Shown piece after piece: positions 19,245 to 27,679 of a DNA stretch of 64,000 nucleotides. Location: NCBI GenBank assembly GCA_023957315.1, contig JAMLHE010000001.1, positions 310,001 through 374,000 on the forward strand. Direction: 5' to 3'. A program made the position numbers and the translations under genes. Within the stretch, counting starts at the first letter, position 1, and each line of letters begins with the position of its first letter. The notes beneath the pieces are model-generated. The model was not told the DNA's origin, ran no database searches, and saw only the letters and a list, made by a program, of their open reading frames with translations. The DNA is from Candidatus Kapaibacterium sp. Lineage in GTDB: Bacteria > Bacteroidota > Ignavibacteria > Kapaibacteriales > UBA2268.

Positions 19245-19427
19245 TTAAAAAATTGATTTCATGAAAAAAGTCATTATTTCATCAATAATGAATGTAAAAA
19301 CAGTGAGTATGCCGGTGACGACTACCACAACAATAGTTGATTCACGCAATTGCTCTCTTGAGGGCCATGAGACCTTCTTCATTTCGGAGACAACTTCACC
19401 GGTGAACTTTTTTATTTTACCAACCAT
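19245..19427 (-). CDS. secE: Preprotein translocase subunit SecE
   Basis: 60 residues, the short single-span form common outside Proteobacteria. An amphipathic helix FTGEVVSEMKKVSWPSREQL (the WP motif is conserved in SecE) is followed by one transmembrane segment STIVVVVVTGILTVFTFIID. It clamps SecY in the inner membrane. It is the first protein gene of the nusG-ribosomal-rpo cluster, 65 bases after tRNA-Trp. Confidence 0.96.
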   Translation of the reverse strand: MVGKIKKFTGEVVSEMKKVSWPSREQLRESTIVVVVVTGILTVFTFIIDEIMTFFMKSIF

Positions 19428-19492
19428 TTTGAACTTTATTAATTAACGTAAAAAATTCGGCATAACCCATAGGGCACACCACGAAAAATTTG

Positions 19493-19565
19493 CACGGGTG
19501 GTAGGACTTGAACCCACAGCCAACGGTTTTGGAGACCGCTACTCTACCAATTGAGCTACACCCGT
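19493..19565 (-). tRNA. tRNA-Trp (CCA)
   Basis: Cloverleaf by eye: acceptor stem ACGGGTG/CACCCGT, D arm GCTCAATTGGTAGAGT, anticodon loop with CCA, T arm GTGGGTTCAAGTCCTAC, discriminator G. The 3' CCA is not encoded. It lies directly upstream of secE. Confidence 0.95.
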
Positions 19566-19574
19566 ATTCAGCTG

Positions 19575-19647
19575 AGCTGATGACGGGACTTGAACCCGTG
19601 ACCTCGTCCTTACCAAGGACGTGCTCTACCAGCTGAGCTACATCAGC
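19575..19647 (-). tRNA. tRNA-Thr (GGT)
   Basis: Acceptor stem GCTGATG/CATCAGC, D arm GCTCAGCTGGTAGAGC, anticodon loop TTGGTAA with anticodon GGT, T arm ACGGGTTCAAGTCCCGT, discriminator T. CCA is not encoded. Only nine bases separate it from tRNA-Trp; in many Bacteroidota an elongation factor Tu gene lies between these two, but not here. Confidence 0.95.
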
Positions 19648-19713
19648 ATAATGCCAATACTCGCAAACCGCGATGCCATTTAGCAATATGCTGAATGACT
19701 TCTCAAATTTTCG

Positions 19714-19786
19714 AGCGGGAGACGAGACTCGAACCCGCGACCCTCAGCTTGGAAGGCTGATGCTCTACCAACTGAGCTACTCCCGC
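19714..19786 (-). tRNA. tRNA-Gly (TCC)
   Basis: Acceptor stem GCGGGAG/CTCCCGC, D arm GCTCAGTTGGTAGAGC, anticodon loop CTTCCAA with anticodon TCC, T arm GCGGGTTCGAGTCTCGT, discriminator T. CCA is not encoded. Confidence 0.95.
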
Positions 19787-19811
19787 AAAAGCTGTCAATT
19801 TAAAATCTTGG

Positions 19812-19898
19812 TGGTGGGCAGAGAAGGATTCGAACCTCCGTAAGGTGTTACCTAGCAGATTTACAGTCTGCCCCGTTTAACCGCTTCGGTATCTGCCC
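19812..19898 (-). tRNA. tRNA-Tyr (GTA)
   Basis: Acceptor stem GGGCAGA/TCTGCCC, anticodon GTA in CTGTAAA, a long variable arm typical of bacterial tRNA-Tyr, T arm GGAGGTTCGAATCCTTC, discriminator A. Here the 3' CCA is encoded (19812-19814), unlike the other three tRNAs of the cluster. Confidence 0.95.
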
Positions 19899-19954
19899 AA
19901 ATTGAATAGCTTACAAAAATACTAAAAATATTTCAAATAACAATACAAAAACTC

Positions 19955-20302
19955 TTAATTCATTGCATTGCGAATAATCGCTTGGAAGACTTCAGGTTTG
20001 TTCATAGCGAAATCTGCTAAGATTTTACGATTCATCTGAATATTCTTCATCTTCAAAGCATGGATAAGTTGTGAGTATGTAGTACCGTTCTCACGAGCAG
20101 CAGCATTAATACGCATTATCCATAAGCTTCTGTAGCTACGTTTCTTTAATTTACGTCCTACAAAGGCATGAAGTAAACCTTTTTCGATATGATTTTTGGC
20201 AATGGTCCAAGCATTCTTTCTTAGTCCCCAATAGCCTTTGGCAAGCTTTAAAATTCTTTTTCTTTTATTGCGAGCCGCTACTTTATTATTTGCTCTTGGC
20301 AT
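19955..20302 (-). CDS. rplT: Ribosomal protein bL20
   Basis: 115 residues, normal for L20. It starts [20 protein letters not shown] and contains [20 protein letters not shown] and [18 protein letters not shown], the rRNA-binding helices. A perfect AGGAGG (20312-20317) lies nine bases upstream of the start. It follows rpmI by 67 bases. It helps assemble the large subunit and in several bacteria represses its own operon; the spacer could hold such a site but I see no clear consensus. Confidence 0.99.
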   Translation of the reverse strand: MPRANNKVAARNKRKRILKLAKGYWGLRKNAWTIAKNHIEKGLLHAFVGRKLKKRSYRSLWIMRINAAARENGTTYSQLIHALKMKNIQMNRKILADFAMNKPEVFQAIIRNAMN

Positions 20303-20369
20303 GGTTACAAACCTCCTAATATTTTAGGGCTGAGGGAGAGCCGCTACCCCTTTTGCCCGATTTAGCCGT

Positions 20370-20567
20370 TTAGGCTTTTGCTAATAATCTTTTTACACCA
20401 CGAACATCAACATCACTGATGACTGTTGACTGCTTCAAATTTCTTTTGCGCTTAGAACTTTTTTTAGTCAAAATATGACTTCCATAAGCTTTGCGTCGCT
20501 TTATAGTACCGCTTGAAGCGATTTTAAACCGCTTCTTGGCAGATCCGTTTGACTTCATCTTAGGCAT
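20370..20567 (-). CDS. rpmI: Ribosomal protein bL35
   Basis: 65 residues. The start [20 protein letters not shown] and the end [11 protein letters not shown] are typical. The usual upstream neighbour infC (IF3) is absent: the 200 bases upstream lead into a divergent plus-strand division gene, so rpmI-rplT has its own promoter here. Confidence 0.98.
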   Translation of the reverse strand: MPKMKSNGSAKKRFKIASSGTIKRRKAYGSHILTKKSSKRKRNLKQSTVISDVDVRGVKRLLAKA

Positions 20568-20767
20568 CGTTTATCCTGTTTATTATTATTCTCATCTCAA
20601 ATAGAGAACTACAAAAATAGCAAGATTTTTTTATTTACAAAAACTTTTTTTTCAAATATTATATTTTTTTCTGTTTTTTATTCATCTTTCTTGTTTGTAT
20701 GTTTGTATTAGTATGGGGGAATACTTTTTCTTTTCTTTTTTAGGCATTATGATGCAGATTTATTATC

Positions 20768-21064
20768 ATGTTTAATTTTACAACGAAAATAACTGATTGG
20801 CTCAAGGACAACCGTTGGTTAGTGCTTGTGTTCATCGTTGTTGCTGCGGCAGCGGCATTAGTTTTTGTTTCCAATGTTAGGAGCATTAACGGTTTGCTTG
20901 TGCAAAAACGTGAGTTGGAAAAGCTTGCAAATGAACTGAGAGACAAAAATAAGCGACTTCAATCGCAAGTAATTCATTTGCAGTCAGCAGAGCGCATTAT
21001 CAATTATGCAACCGAAGAATTAGATATGGTAACCCCTGATGTTGCACCGCAGGTAATCGAATAA
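20768..21064 (+). CDS. ftsL: FtsL-like septal membrane protein
   Basis: A 98-residue single-span protein: short cytoplasmic N-terminus, transmembrane helix WLVLVFIVVAAAAALVFVS (about 18-36) and a coiled-coil periplasmic segment of about 35 residues (LLVQKRELEKLANELRDKNK...). Topology, size and position six bases upstream of ftsI match FtsL/DivIC. FtsL-type proteins join FtsB and FtsQ to activate the FtsW-FtsI septal peptidoglycan synthase. The family is very divergent in sequence, so the call rests mainly on context. Confidence 0.65.
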   Translation: MFNFTTKITDWLKDNRWLVLVFIVVAAAAALVFVSNVRSINGLLVQKRELEKLANELRDKNKRLQSQVIHLQSAERIINYATEELDMVTPDVAPQVIE

Positions 21065-21070
21065 CGCTAT

Positions 21071-23167
21071 ATGAACGCTCCTGAAAATGAAATAAGGCAA
21101 AAGAAATTTTGGAAATTCTGGTTGGTTTTGATTACTGTCAATATCGGAATGGCAATAATTATCTGGCGATTGATTGATATTCAGGTCATTTCAAATGAAG
21201 AATACAAGTCAAAAGCTAAACGCCAACACGAATCAAAAGTCAATCTGACACCGGAACGAGGCATTATTTATGACCGTAATGGCAAAGTAATCGCATCAAA
21301 TTTTGAAAGCGTTTCGATAGCTATTGACCCTCGCCATATCCAAGATTTGAAGGGTTTTGCTAATGCTGTCGAACATGATTACGGATACAGTGCATCGGGA
21401 ATTATTTCAAAAGTTAAAGCATCAAAAAAATCATTCGTTTGGATAACACGCAGGGCTGACCCTACAAAGTTTAACAAGTTGGTAGGATTTTCCGACAAAG
21501 GTTTGATTCTTATTCGCGAGCCGCGACGGATTTATCAATATGATAATATCGCATCGCAGCTAATAGGCTTTACGGACGTTGATAACCATGGTTTGAGCGG
21601 CTTAGAACTCAAATGGGATAGTTTGTTGAAAGGTCGCGATGGTTATATGATAATGAATCGTGATGGTGCAGGCAGGTTACGTCCGGCAGCAGATTTACCA
21701 TTGATTCCGGCATTCGATGGTTATTCGATGAATCTTACTATTGACATTGATTTGCAGCGAATTGTCGAGCATGAATTGAAAACCGGTGTAGAAAATGCCG
21801 GTGCCGAGAGCGGTACAGTGATAGCTTTACACCCGAAAACAGGCGAAATTATCGCCATAGCATCATACCCAAGTTACGACCCACACAAGCCCGGTGGCAT
21901 GTCCTCCGCCTTTTTGCGAATGCGAGCGATTACCGATACATACGAACCCGGTTCGACGTTCAAGCTGATTACGGCAGCCGCTGCTTTAGAAGAGAATATC
22001 ATCAAGGAAACTGATACGTTAGACGGTCACCTTGGCACTCTCACAATGAGAAGCTACGTAATTCGCGATGTAAAGCCCTTAGGGAGGATTTCTTTCCGTC
22101 AGGCGATGGAATATTCATCTAACATCATACTTTCAACTGTGGCAAATATGATGAGCGATAATAATTTCTACAAATATTTGCGAGATTTCGGTTTCGGCAT
22201 CAAAACCGATGTTGATTTCCCGGGTGAAGTGACCGGAAAATTACCCAAACCAAAAAATTTCACATCTTCTACAAAACGCTATTTGGGTTTTGGTTATGGT
22301 TTATCGGTGACGCCGCTTCAAATGGCAAACGCATACGGTGCTGTAGCTAATGGCGGCACTTTGATGAAACCCTATTTAGTAAGTTCAGTATTCGATTCGG
22401 AAGGGAGAGAAGTCTATTCGCAGAATCCTGTAGTAGTCAGACGTGTAATATCGGAGGAAACGGCTGCAAGATTGACTGACATATTGAAAGGCGTCGTAAG
22501 CCGAGGAACCGGCAAAGCTGCAAGAGTTGACGGATTGGAAATTTGCGGGAAAACGGGTACTTCGCAACAAATCGTTGACGGTAGATATTCTAAGGAAAAT
22601 TATACAGCTACGTTTGCGGGTTATTTTCCGGCTAACGACCCACAAGTAGCATTAATCGTGATGTTGGACAAACCTCGCACGAGCATCTACGGTGGTGCTA
22701 CTGCTGCTCCAATTTTCAGAGGAATTGCTTCCAAATGGACGGGAGCAAATCCAAATACTGCAATTGCTAATAAATTTGTTGACAGTACCAAAACTAACAA
22801 GGATTCCGTTTTAGTACCGAATATTGTAGGATTGAAGTCCGAATTAGCCGAGGATTTGCTCAAAAATCGCGGATTTGGGCTGACTTATTCCGGCAATTCG
22901 CAAGGAATCGTGTTGGCGCAAAATCCCAAAGCACATAGCCGAACAATAAACGGGAAAATCGTTGATATGACAATCGTAGCCACTGACACTGTCCAAAGCC
23001 CTGATGCAATAGTTGTGCTGAAAGGAATGCCACTCAGAAGTGCTCTTGCAATTTTGAATGCCGGTGGTGTAAAGACTAAAATTGTAGGCAACGGAAATAT
23101 CGTTACAGACCAAAAATGGTCTCGAAATTCCGACGGTAGCTCAAATTGTATTATCTATTCCAAATAA
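21071..23167 (+). CDS. ftsI: Division transpeptidase FtsI (class B penicillin-binding protein) with PASTA domains
   Basis: A 698-residue inner-membrane protein with one N-terminal span (about 16-34), a dimerisation domain starting RGIIYDRNGKVIAS (63-76), and a transpeptidase domain with the three catalytic boxes: STFK (Ser295, Lys298), SSN (349-351) and KTGTS (494-498). After about residue 570 come PASTA-type repeats (VPNIVGLKSELAEDLLKNRG and a second, shorter one). It crosslinks septal peptidoglycan. PASTA tails are usual in this phylum but absent in enterobacterial FtsI. It forms a pair with ftsL; the rest of the division/cell-wall cluster (mraZ, mraW, murE) is not adjacent. Confidence 0.95.
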   Translation: MNAPENEIRQKKFWKFWLVLITVNIGMAIIIWRLIDIQVISNEEYKSKAKRQHESKVNLTPERGIIYDRNGKVIASNFESVSIAIDPRHIQDLKGFANAVEHDYGYSASGIISKVKASKKSFVWITRRADPTKFNKLVGFSDKGLILIREPRRIYQYDNIASQLIGFTDVDNHGLSGLELKWDSLLKGRDGYMIMNRDGAGRLRPAADLPLIPAFDGYSMNLTIDIDLQRIVEHELKTGVENAGAESGTVIALHPKTGEIIAIASYPSYDPHKPGGMSSAFLRMRAITDTYEPGSTFKLITAAAALEENIIKETDTLDGHLGTLTMRSYVIRDVKPLGRISFRQAMEYSSNIILSTVANMMSDNNFYKYLRDFGFGIKTDVDFPGEVTGKLPKPKNFTSSTKRYLGFGYGLSVTPLQMANAYGAVANGGTLMKPYLVSSVFDSEGREVYSQNPVVVRRVISEETAARLTDILKGVVSRGTGKAARVDGLEICGKTGTSQQIVDGRYSKENYTATFAGYFPANDPQVALIVMLDKPRTSIYGGATAAPIFRGIASKWTGANPNTAIANKFVDSTKTNKDSVLVPNIVGLKSELAEDLLKNRGFGLTYSGNSQGIVLAQNPKAHSRTINGKIVDMTIVATDTVQSPDAIVVLKGMPLRSALAILNAGGVKTKIVGNGNIVTDQKWSRNSDGSSNCIIYSK

Positions 23168-23175
23168 TTGCTAAT

Positions 23176-24294
23176 TCATTCATACGAATTCACCACTTCG
23201 CATACTTGCTTGATTTCCGTTTCGGTCAAATATGGGTGCATAGGTAAACTGAAAATGCGTTCTGAAATCATTTCGGAAATCGGAAAATCACCCTTTTTAT
23301 AGCCAAGGTCATCAAAGGCTTTTTGCAAGTGTAGAGGCTTCGGATAATAAATAACACTCGGAATGCCCTGACGGCTTAATTTTTCCATTATGATTCGGCG
23401 ATGCTCGCTATCTTTTGCGAGCACTGAATACAATGCCCAAGCACTTGAATTACTTTCAGGAATGAATTGAGTTTTAACAGTTTTGAGGCGCGTAGCATAT
23501 GAATTAGCAATTTTATTCCGCATCAAAAGTTCTTCATCGAAAATTTTCATTTTTTCAATTAAAATCGTGGCTTGAATAGTATCCAATCGCCCATTAATGC
23601 CTATTCGGTCATTGTTGTACTTATCTTCGCCCTGACCATGAACTCTGATTGATTGCAGTAGCATTGCTGTTTCCGGGTCATTTGTGAAAATTGCCCCACC
23701 ATCTCCGTAGCATCCGAGCGGTTTTGCAGGATAAAATGATGTGGCTGCTACATCCCCGAAACTACCTGCTTTCTTTGCGGATTGCGTAGCTCCGAATGAT
23801 TGTGCCGCATCTTCGATAACTTTGAGTCCGTATTTTGCGGCTATTTCGCTAATTTGGGAATAATCCGGCATCAATCCAAATAAGTCCACAGGTATGATTG
23901 CTTTAGCTTTCAAATTCCCGTGGGAAATGACTTGTTTGATTTTGGATTCGAGCTCATTTGTGTCAATATTGAACGATTTGGGGTCAATATCTACAAAAAC
24001 GGGTGTAGCTCCTGTTAGAGCAATTACTTCAGCTGTGGCTATGAATGTAAACGGTGTAGTAAATACGGCGTCTCCCCTGCCAATGCCCCATGCCATAAGT
24101 GGCATTAATAGTGCATCTGTTCCGGATGCACAAGATATGCAATGTTTCACTCCAACATAGTCGGCTAATAGTTGCTCCAATTCCGCTACTTTGCCACCCA
24201 TGATGAAGGCGCCCGAATCAAGCACTTTTGATATTTCGGTGTCTATGGAGTTTTTTAGCCGCTTGTATTGTGTATCGAGGTCAATGAATTTCAT
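23176..24294 (-). CDS. DegT/DnrJ/EryC1/StrS family aminotransferase
   Basis: A 372-residue PLP enzyme, start MKFIDLDTQYKRLKNSID typical for the family. SGTDALLMPLMAWGIGRGD (about 58-75) is the cofactor-phosphate region, EDAAQSFGA carries the Asp (162) that pairs with the PLP nitrogen, and SFYPAKPLGCYGDGGA carries the Schiff-base Lys191. Such enzymes transaminate keto-sugars attached to nucleotides for LPS, O-antigen or capsule. It is convergent with ftsI and stands alone, so the sugar cannot be named. Confidence 0.92.
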   Translation of the reverse strand: MKFIDLDTQYKRLKNSIDTEISKVLDSGAFIMGGKVAELEQLLADYVGVKHCISCASGTDALLMPLMAWGIGRGDAVFTTPFTFIATAEVIALTGATPVFVDIDPKSFNIDTNELESKIKQVISHGNLKAKAIIPVDLFGLMPDYSQISEIAAKYGLKVIEDAAQSFGATQSAKKAGSFGDVAATSFYPAKPLGCYGDGGAIFTNDPETAMLLQSIRVHGQGEDKYNNDRIGINGRLDTIQATILIEKMKIFDEELLMRNKIANSYATRLKTVKTQFIPESNSSAWALYSVLAKDSEHRRIIMEKLSRQGIPSVIYYPKPLHLQKAFDDLGYKKGDFPISEMISERIFSLPMHPYLTETEIKQVCEVVNSYE

Positions 24295-24477
24295 ATTTTT
24301 GGATGATTAATTTCAAAATATTTAAGAGATTTTTACAATCATTTTGTAACATGTATTCAATAGGGAAATCGAGTTTTAAAGCCTCCTGAACGGATAAATT
24401 GACGCAATGAGAATGCAAAGATTTTACTCTGCAATCGCATGGAATCGTCCGAGAGATTTTGATATACAATTTTGAGC

Positions 24478-24508
24478 AAAAAAAAGGCTGCCCTTGTGAG
24501 ACAGCCTT
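24478..24508 (-). terminator. Rho-independent terminator of the 692-residue T9SS gene
   Basis: On the minus strand AAGGCTG and CAGCCTT form the stem around a TCTCACAAGGG loop, followed by a run of eight T. It lies 25 bases past the stop at 24533. A hairpin with almost the same loop is found at 55964-55987. Confidence 0.85.
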
Positions 24509-24532
24509 GAATTTGGAATTCAATTCTAAGAA

Positions 24533-26611
24533 TTAACGAGCAATGTGCATTGTTTTTGTTACAGATTTGCCATTGAAGGTCAAAGTGTAGAAATAAGCAC
24601 CTGATGGTAATTCTGAAGCTGAGAAATTAGCTTGCCATAAGCCTTGGTCTGTGAATGCATTACGTACGTTCATGACTTTTTGGCCTAATGAATTGTGAAT
24701 GTCGATTGTTACATGACCGGGAGCATCTAATTGATAGTTGATGTAGCCTTCGTTATCAACAGGATTAGGGTTCATGTTGAACACTCTGAAGTTATAATTT
24801 TCTTCATCAACACTTGCACCAGCGACGCCTTCTGGAATTTGAATCTGTTCGTTACGGATATTGCCGGGATTAAGCCCGTCAAAAGTAGCAACAAGAATAT
24901 GATTACGAATACTTGCTTGTACAACATAATTTTGCATAAAGTAAGGATAATTAAGTCTTGGATTAGCAGGATTTGTAAATCTAACAGTTGCATGTTCGAT
25001 GATAGGTATTTGGTTGATACTTGGAACAATATTTGGAATCCAAGTACCTTTGTTCATCCAAACGTCATCAGTCAAATTATATGCCGGTGACCATTGTGTA
25101 CCATTAACTGCTCTGTATGAATAGAAAATATCAGTAGTTAACATTGAATCAACTACACCTCCACCTACTAAAGTTTGTGGTGTTTCCAATTTAACTAAAT
25201 TATCGCGGTTGTCCATCCATTTTGCAATAAGGTATTGACCATCTGCAGTAATAGCAAGTTGAACTTCTTGTTGTCTTGAATTATTAAAGAACTCATCTCG
25301 TGGTGGTGCTGAAGCTGCATTCGTATCTTGAATCACATATGGGATTCTCCACTTGTGTCCATTAAATGTAGAAATTTCTCTCATTCCCCATTGACCATCT
25401 TTTCTAAATGCTTCTACGATAAATGCAGCACCGGATTCTGTTGATGCCCAACTAAATATTCTATAAATAAAGCTGTATTCGTCTTCCGCTGTAACTCTGA
25501 AACCATTGGAAGCATAAGGATATAAGCCGGGTTGAGCTGAACCAATTGCAGTGCTTCCACCCTTGAATGACACAAAGTCCTCAATAATGGACAATGACAT
25601 TTTATTGAATTCGGAGAAACTTTTACCATTGTCAGCGGATTTTGAAACGCCAACAACACGAGCCGGGTCATCAGTATTTGGTTTAAAATGATTATTAACG
25701 GCTGCATAAACATTGCCTTGAGCGTCAACGTCAAGATTCATTTGGCTTGTAAATGAAGAACCTAAGCCACCTGAACTTGGTTTGAATTGGTCGTAATTAA
25801 ATTGAGGAGGAATTGAAGAACCAACATCGGAAGTTTCAAGTTCAATATAACCAAATCCATAGTAACCATATTGAATAAAATTATTAGCCGGTGTCAATAA
25901 ACCGCCCGAATAAAAGTGATTGCCACCCTTTGCACTTGATGCAGTCATATTGGTCATACTCCAAAGTTGGTTTGTGCCCGGGTTATTCGACAAAGGTCCT
26001 GCTTCAGGATATTCAATATATGAGAAGTTGTTTCCTTCGTAAAGCAAGAAGAGTCCACCTTTTCCGGCATAATCATCAGGTTGTCCCATTTCTCTCACCA
26101 ATTCAAAATGTCTTGTTGAGATTACGTACTTAAAGTTCGCAGGATTTGTTTCATTGTTAGGATTCAATACAGCGATTGAAGCATTCACAGGAACAGAGCC
26201 CCATTTGCGGTAAATTTCGTGAGTTTGCCAATTGTTGCCACCGTCTTGTGAAGTATAAATTCTAACGATACCTGTCAAGGCTGCAGAGTCGGAGCCTTCG
26301 GGAACTCTGATTCTATCAGTTTGGACATAAATCAAAGTACCTGAATTGGGTTCGTAAACAAAAGGAGTTACGCCCGAGTAATAAGTGTTGAAAATCAAGT
26401 CAATCGTGATACCGATTTCCTTGAATTTACCTTGACTAAATGGTGCCAATTGTTTGTCATAACTGACTTCCGGAATTATTTGCAGAAGTTCAGATTCGTT
26501 CATATGATTTTGGGCAGGCGAAGTAGATGCTTCGTTTAGGAAAAGGCCTTGTGAATACACGAGGGCAGGAAATACTACCATCACAAGTAAAGTGTAAAAG
26601 AATCTTTTCAT
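24533..26611 (-). CDS. Secreted BNR/sialidase-fold-like protein with T9SS sorting domain
   Basis: 692 residues with a signal peptide (MKRFFYTLLVMVVFPALVYS). Segments such as RIYTSQDGGNNWQTHEIY and VGVSKSADNGKSFSEFN are Asp-box-like (S-x-D-x-G-x-x-W/F) turns seen in BNR/sialidase-type beta-propellers, but the spacing of a full catalytic sialidase and its Arg triad are not evident. The C-terminal 80 residues are a T9SS sorting domain (NMNPNPVDNEGYINYQLDAP ... LPSGAYFYTLTFNG). I infer a large surface or released propeller protein of unknown ligand. It has its own terminator. Confidence 0.8.
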   Translation of the reverse strand: MKRFFYTLLVMVVFPALVYSQGLFLNEASTSPAQNHMNESELLQIIPEVSYDKQLAPFSQGKFKEIGITIDLIFNTYYSGVTPFVYEPNSGTLIYVQTDRIRVPEGSDSAALTGIVRIYTSQDGGNNWQTHEIYRKWGSVPVNASIAVLNPNNETNPANFKYVISTRHFELVREMGQPDDYAGKGGLFLLYEGNNFSYIEYPEAGPLSNNPGTNQLWSMTNMTASSAKGGNHFYSGGLLTPANNFIQYGYYGFGYIELETSDVGSSIPPQFNYDQFKPSSGGLGSSFTSQMNLDVDAQGNVYAAVNNHFKPNTDDPARVVGVSKSADNGKSFSEFNKMSLSIIEDFVSFKGGSTAIGSAQPGLYPYASNGFRVTAEDEYSFIYRIFSWASTESGAAFIVEAFRKDGQWGMREISTFNGHKWRIPYVIQDTNAASAPPRDEFFNNSRQQEVQLAITADGQYLIAKWMDNRDNLVKLETPQTLVGGGVVDSMLTTDIFYSYRAVNGTQWSPAYNLTDDVWMNKGTWIPNIVPSINQIPIIEHATVRFTNPANPRLNYPYFMQNYVVQASIRNHILVATFDGLNPGNIRNEQIQIPEGVAGASVDEENYNFRVFNMNPNPVDNEGYINYQLDAPGHVTIDIHNSLGQKVMNVRNAFTDQGLWQANFSASELPSGAYFYTLTFNGKSVTKTMHIAR

Positions 26612-26810
26612 TACGTTTCCTTAAAATGTTTTAACAAAAATAAATTTAAAAATGTTCTAATTGTAAATAGCAAAGTTAACAAGTTTCGGTAAATCCACAA
26701 AATGCTTTTGAACAATTTCAGATTATTGCTTTCATAAAAGACACATGAAGTTATCAGAAAGTTACAAGTAATTTCAATAAATTTCACTTTTTTTTGAAAA
26801 TAGTTACTAT

Positions 26811-27581
26811 TTAGTGCTTTTTATTTGATGATTCTTCAAAATTTACGAAGAAAACAGAGAATGCAACAACGAAAAATGAAGATAAAATCGAAACTAATGT
26901 GTTGAAAGTAACTTCCAAAACCACATTTCCACCTAACAATGAAAATGGTATAGCTGAAAAAATCACGACAACTAATGACAATAAAAATAAAGATACTGTG
27001 TATAAGAATACTTTGCTCCATCGCCCATATACCACAGCATAACTATATTTCAGTGATTCATATAGGTTCAAATCACGCATAGCGAACGAATAAATCCCAA
27101 AAACCCAATAAACGAGTAGGATTATTGCAGGCACTGATACCAACAAAAACAAAAAAGCGTTAAGAAAAATTGACGTTAGCCACAACAAAGCCGCTACAAA
27201 AAACACTCCTATAACTAATATATTGACGTACCAATCTTTTAACATTTTCGAGAGGAATTGCATTAATACACTTTTCACGGATTCGCGCTGCTCAAACACA
27301 ATTTGGTTGATTGCAATGGCAATAGCTATATTTCCGCCGAATCCTAAGAGCATTGAGCTAATCAAAGTAGCCGAGAAGCCCAATCTTGAGATATAGTCTG
27401 CACCCAAAAGATGTTCGATATTGATATGTGGCATTGTTGCCACAAGAATATTCGACGGCAAATAAACTAAAAATCCAATCGAGAATAAGAGATAGTATTT
27501 AGCTCGGTAAATATTCCAAGCTATGCCGAGTATTTCGGTAATGTCATATTCTCTTAAATTATCTTGGCTGATTGTGTCCAC
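26811..27581 (-). CDS. Polytopic inner-membrane protein of unknown function
   Basis: 256 residues with about six hydrophobic segments (about 32-50, 75-95, 118-136, 138-165, 192-212, 222-247). A cytoplasmic N-terminus LREYDITEILGIAWNIYRAK and the YSYAVVYGRWSKVF segment before span five resemble glycerophosphodiester phosphodiesterase-type membrane domains (YciC/DUF975-like), but I cannot assign a family firmly. It is followed (upstream in transcription lies the 485-residue glycosyltransferase, 98 bases away across a terminator), so the two are probably separate transcripts. Confidence 0.6.
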   Translation of the reverse strand: MDTISQDNLREYDITEILGIAWNIYRAKYYLLFSIGFLVYLPSNILVATMPHINIEHLLGADYISRLGFSATLISSMLLGFGGNIAIAIAINQIVFEQRESVKSVLMQFLSKMLKDWYVNILVIGVFFVAALLWLTSIFLNAFLFLLVSVPAIILLVYWVFGIYSFAMRDLNLYESLKYSYAVVYGRWSKVFLYTVSLFLLSLVVVIFSAIPFSLLGGNVVLEVTFNTLVSILSSFFVVAFSVFFVNFEESSNKKH

Positions 27582-27623
27582 CTAAATCCCATATCAAGAG
27601 TCACAAATTTGAATTGCAAATAT

Positions 27624-27657
27624 ATAAAAAAAGAGACAGAAAATAATATCTGTCTCC
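27624..27657 (-). terminator. Rho-independent terminator of the glycosyltransferase gene
   Basis: GAGACAGA (27633-27640) and TCTGTCTC (27649-27656) form an 8-bp stem, followed on the minus strand by TTTTTTT. It lies 23 bases past the stop at 27680. Confidence 0.85.
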
Positions 27658-27679
27658 ATATAAATATTAAATTTTCTTA

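Noticed and set aside
19417..19686. An 89-residue open frame over the tRNA-Thr and tRNA-Trp genes
   Set aside because: It is a translation of two tRNA genes and part of the secE leader; the tRNAs explain the sequence.
24281..24523. An 80-residue open frame on the minus strand between the aminotransferase and T9SS genes
   Set aside because: It crosses the terminator at 24478-24508, overlaps the aminotransferase start, and has no recognisable motif or composition of a protein.
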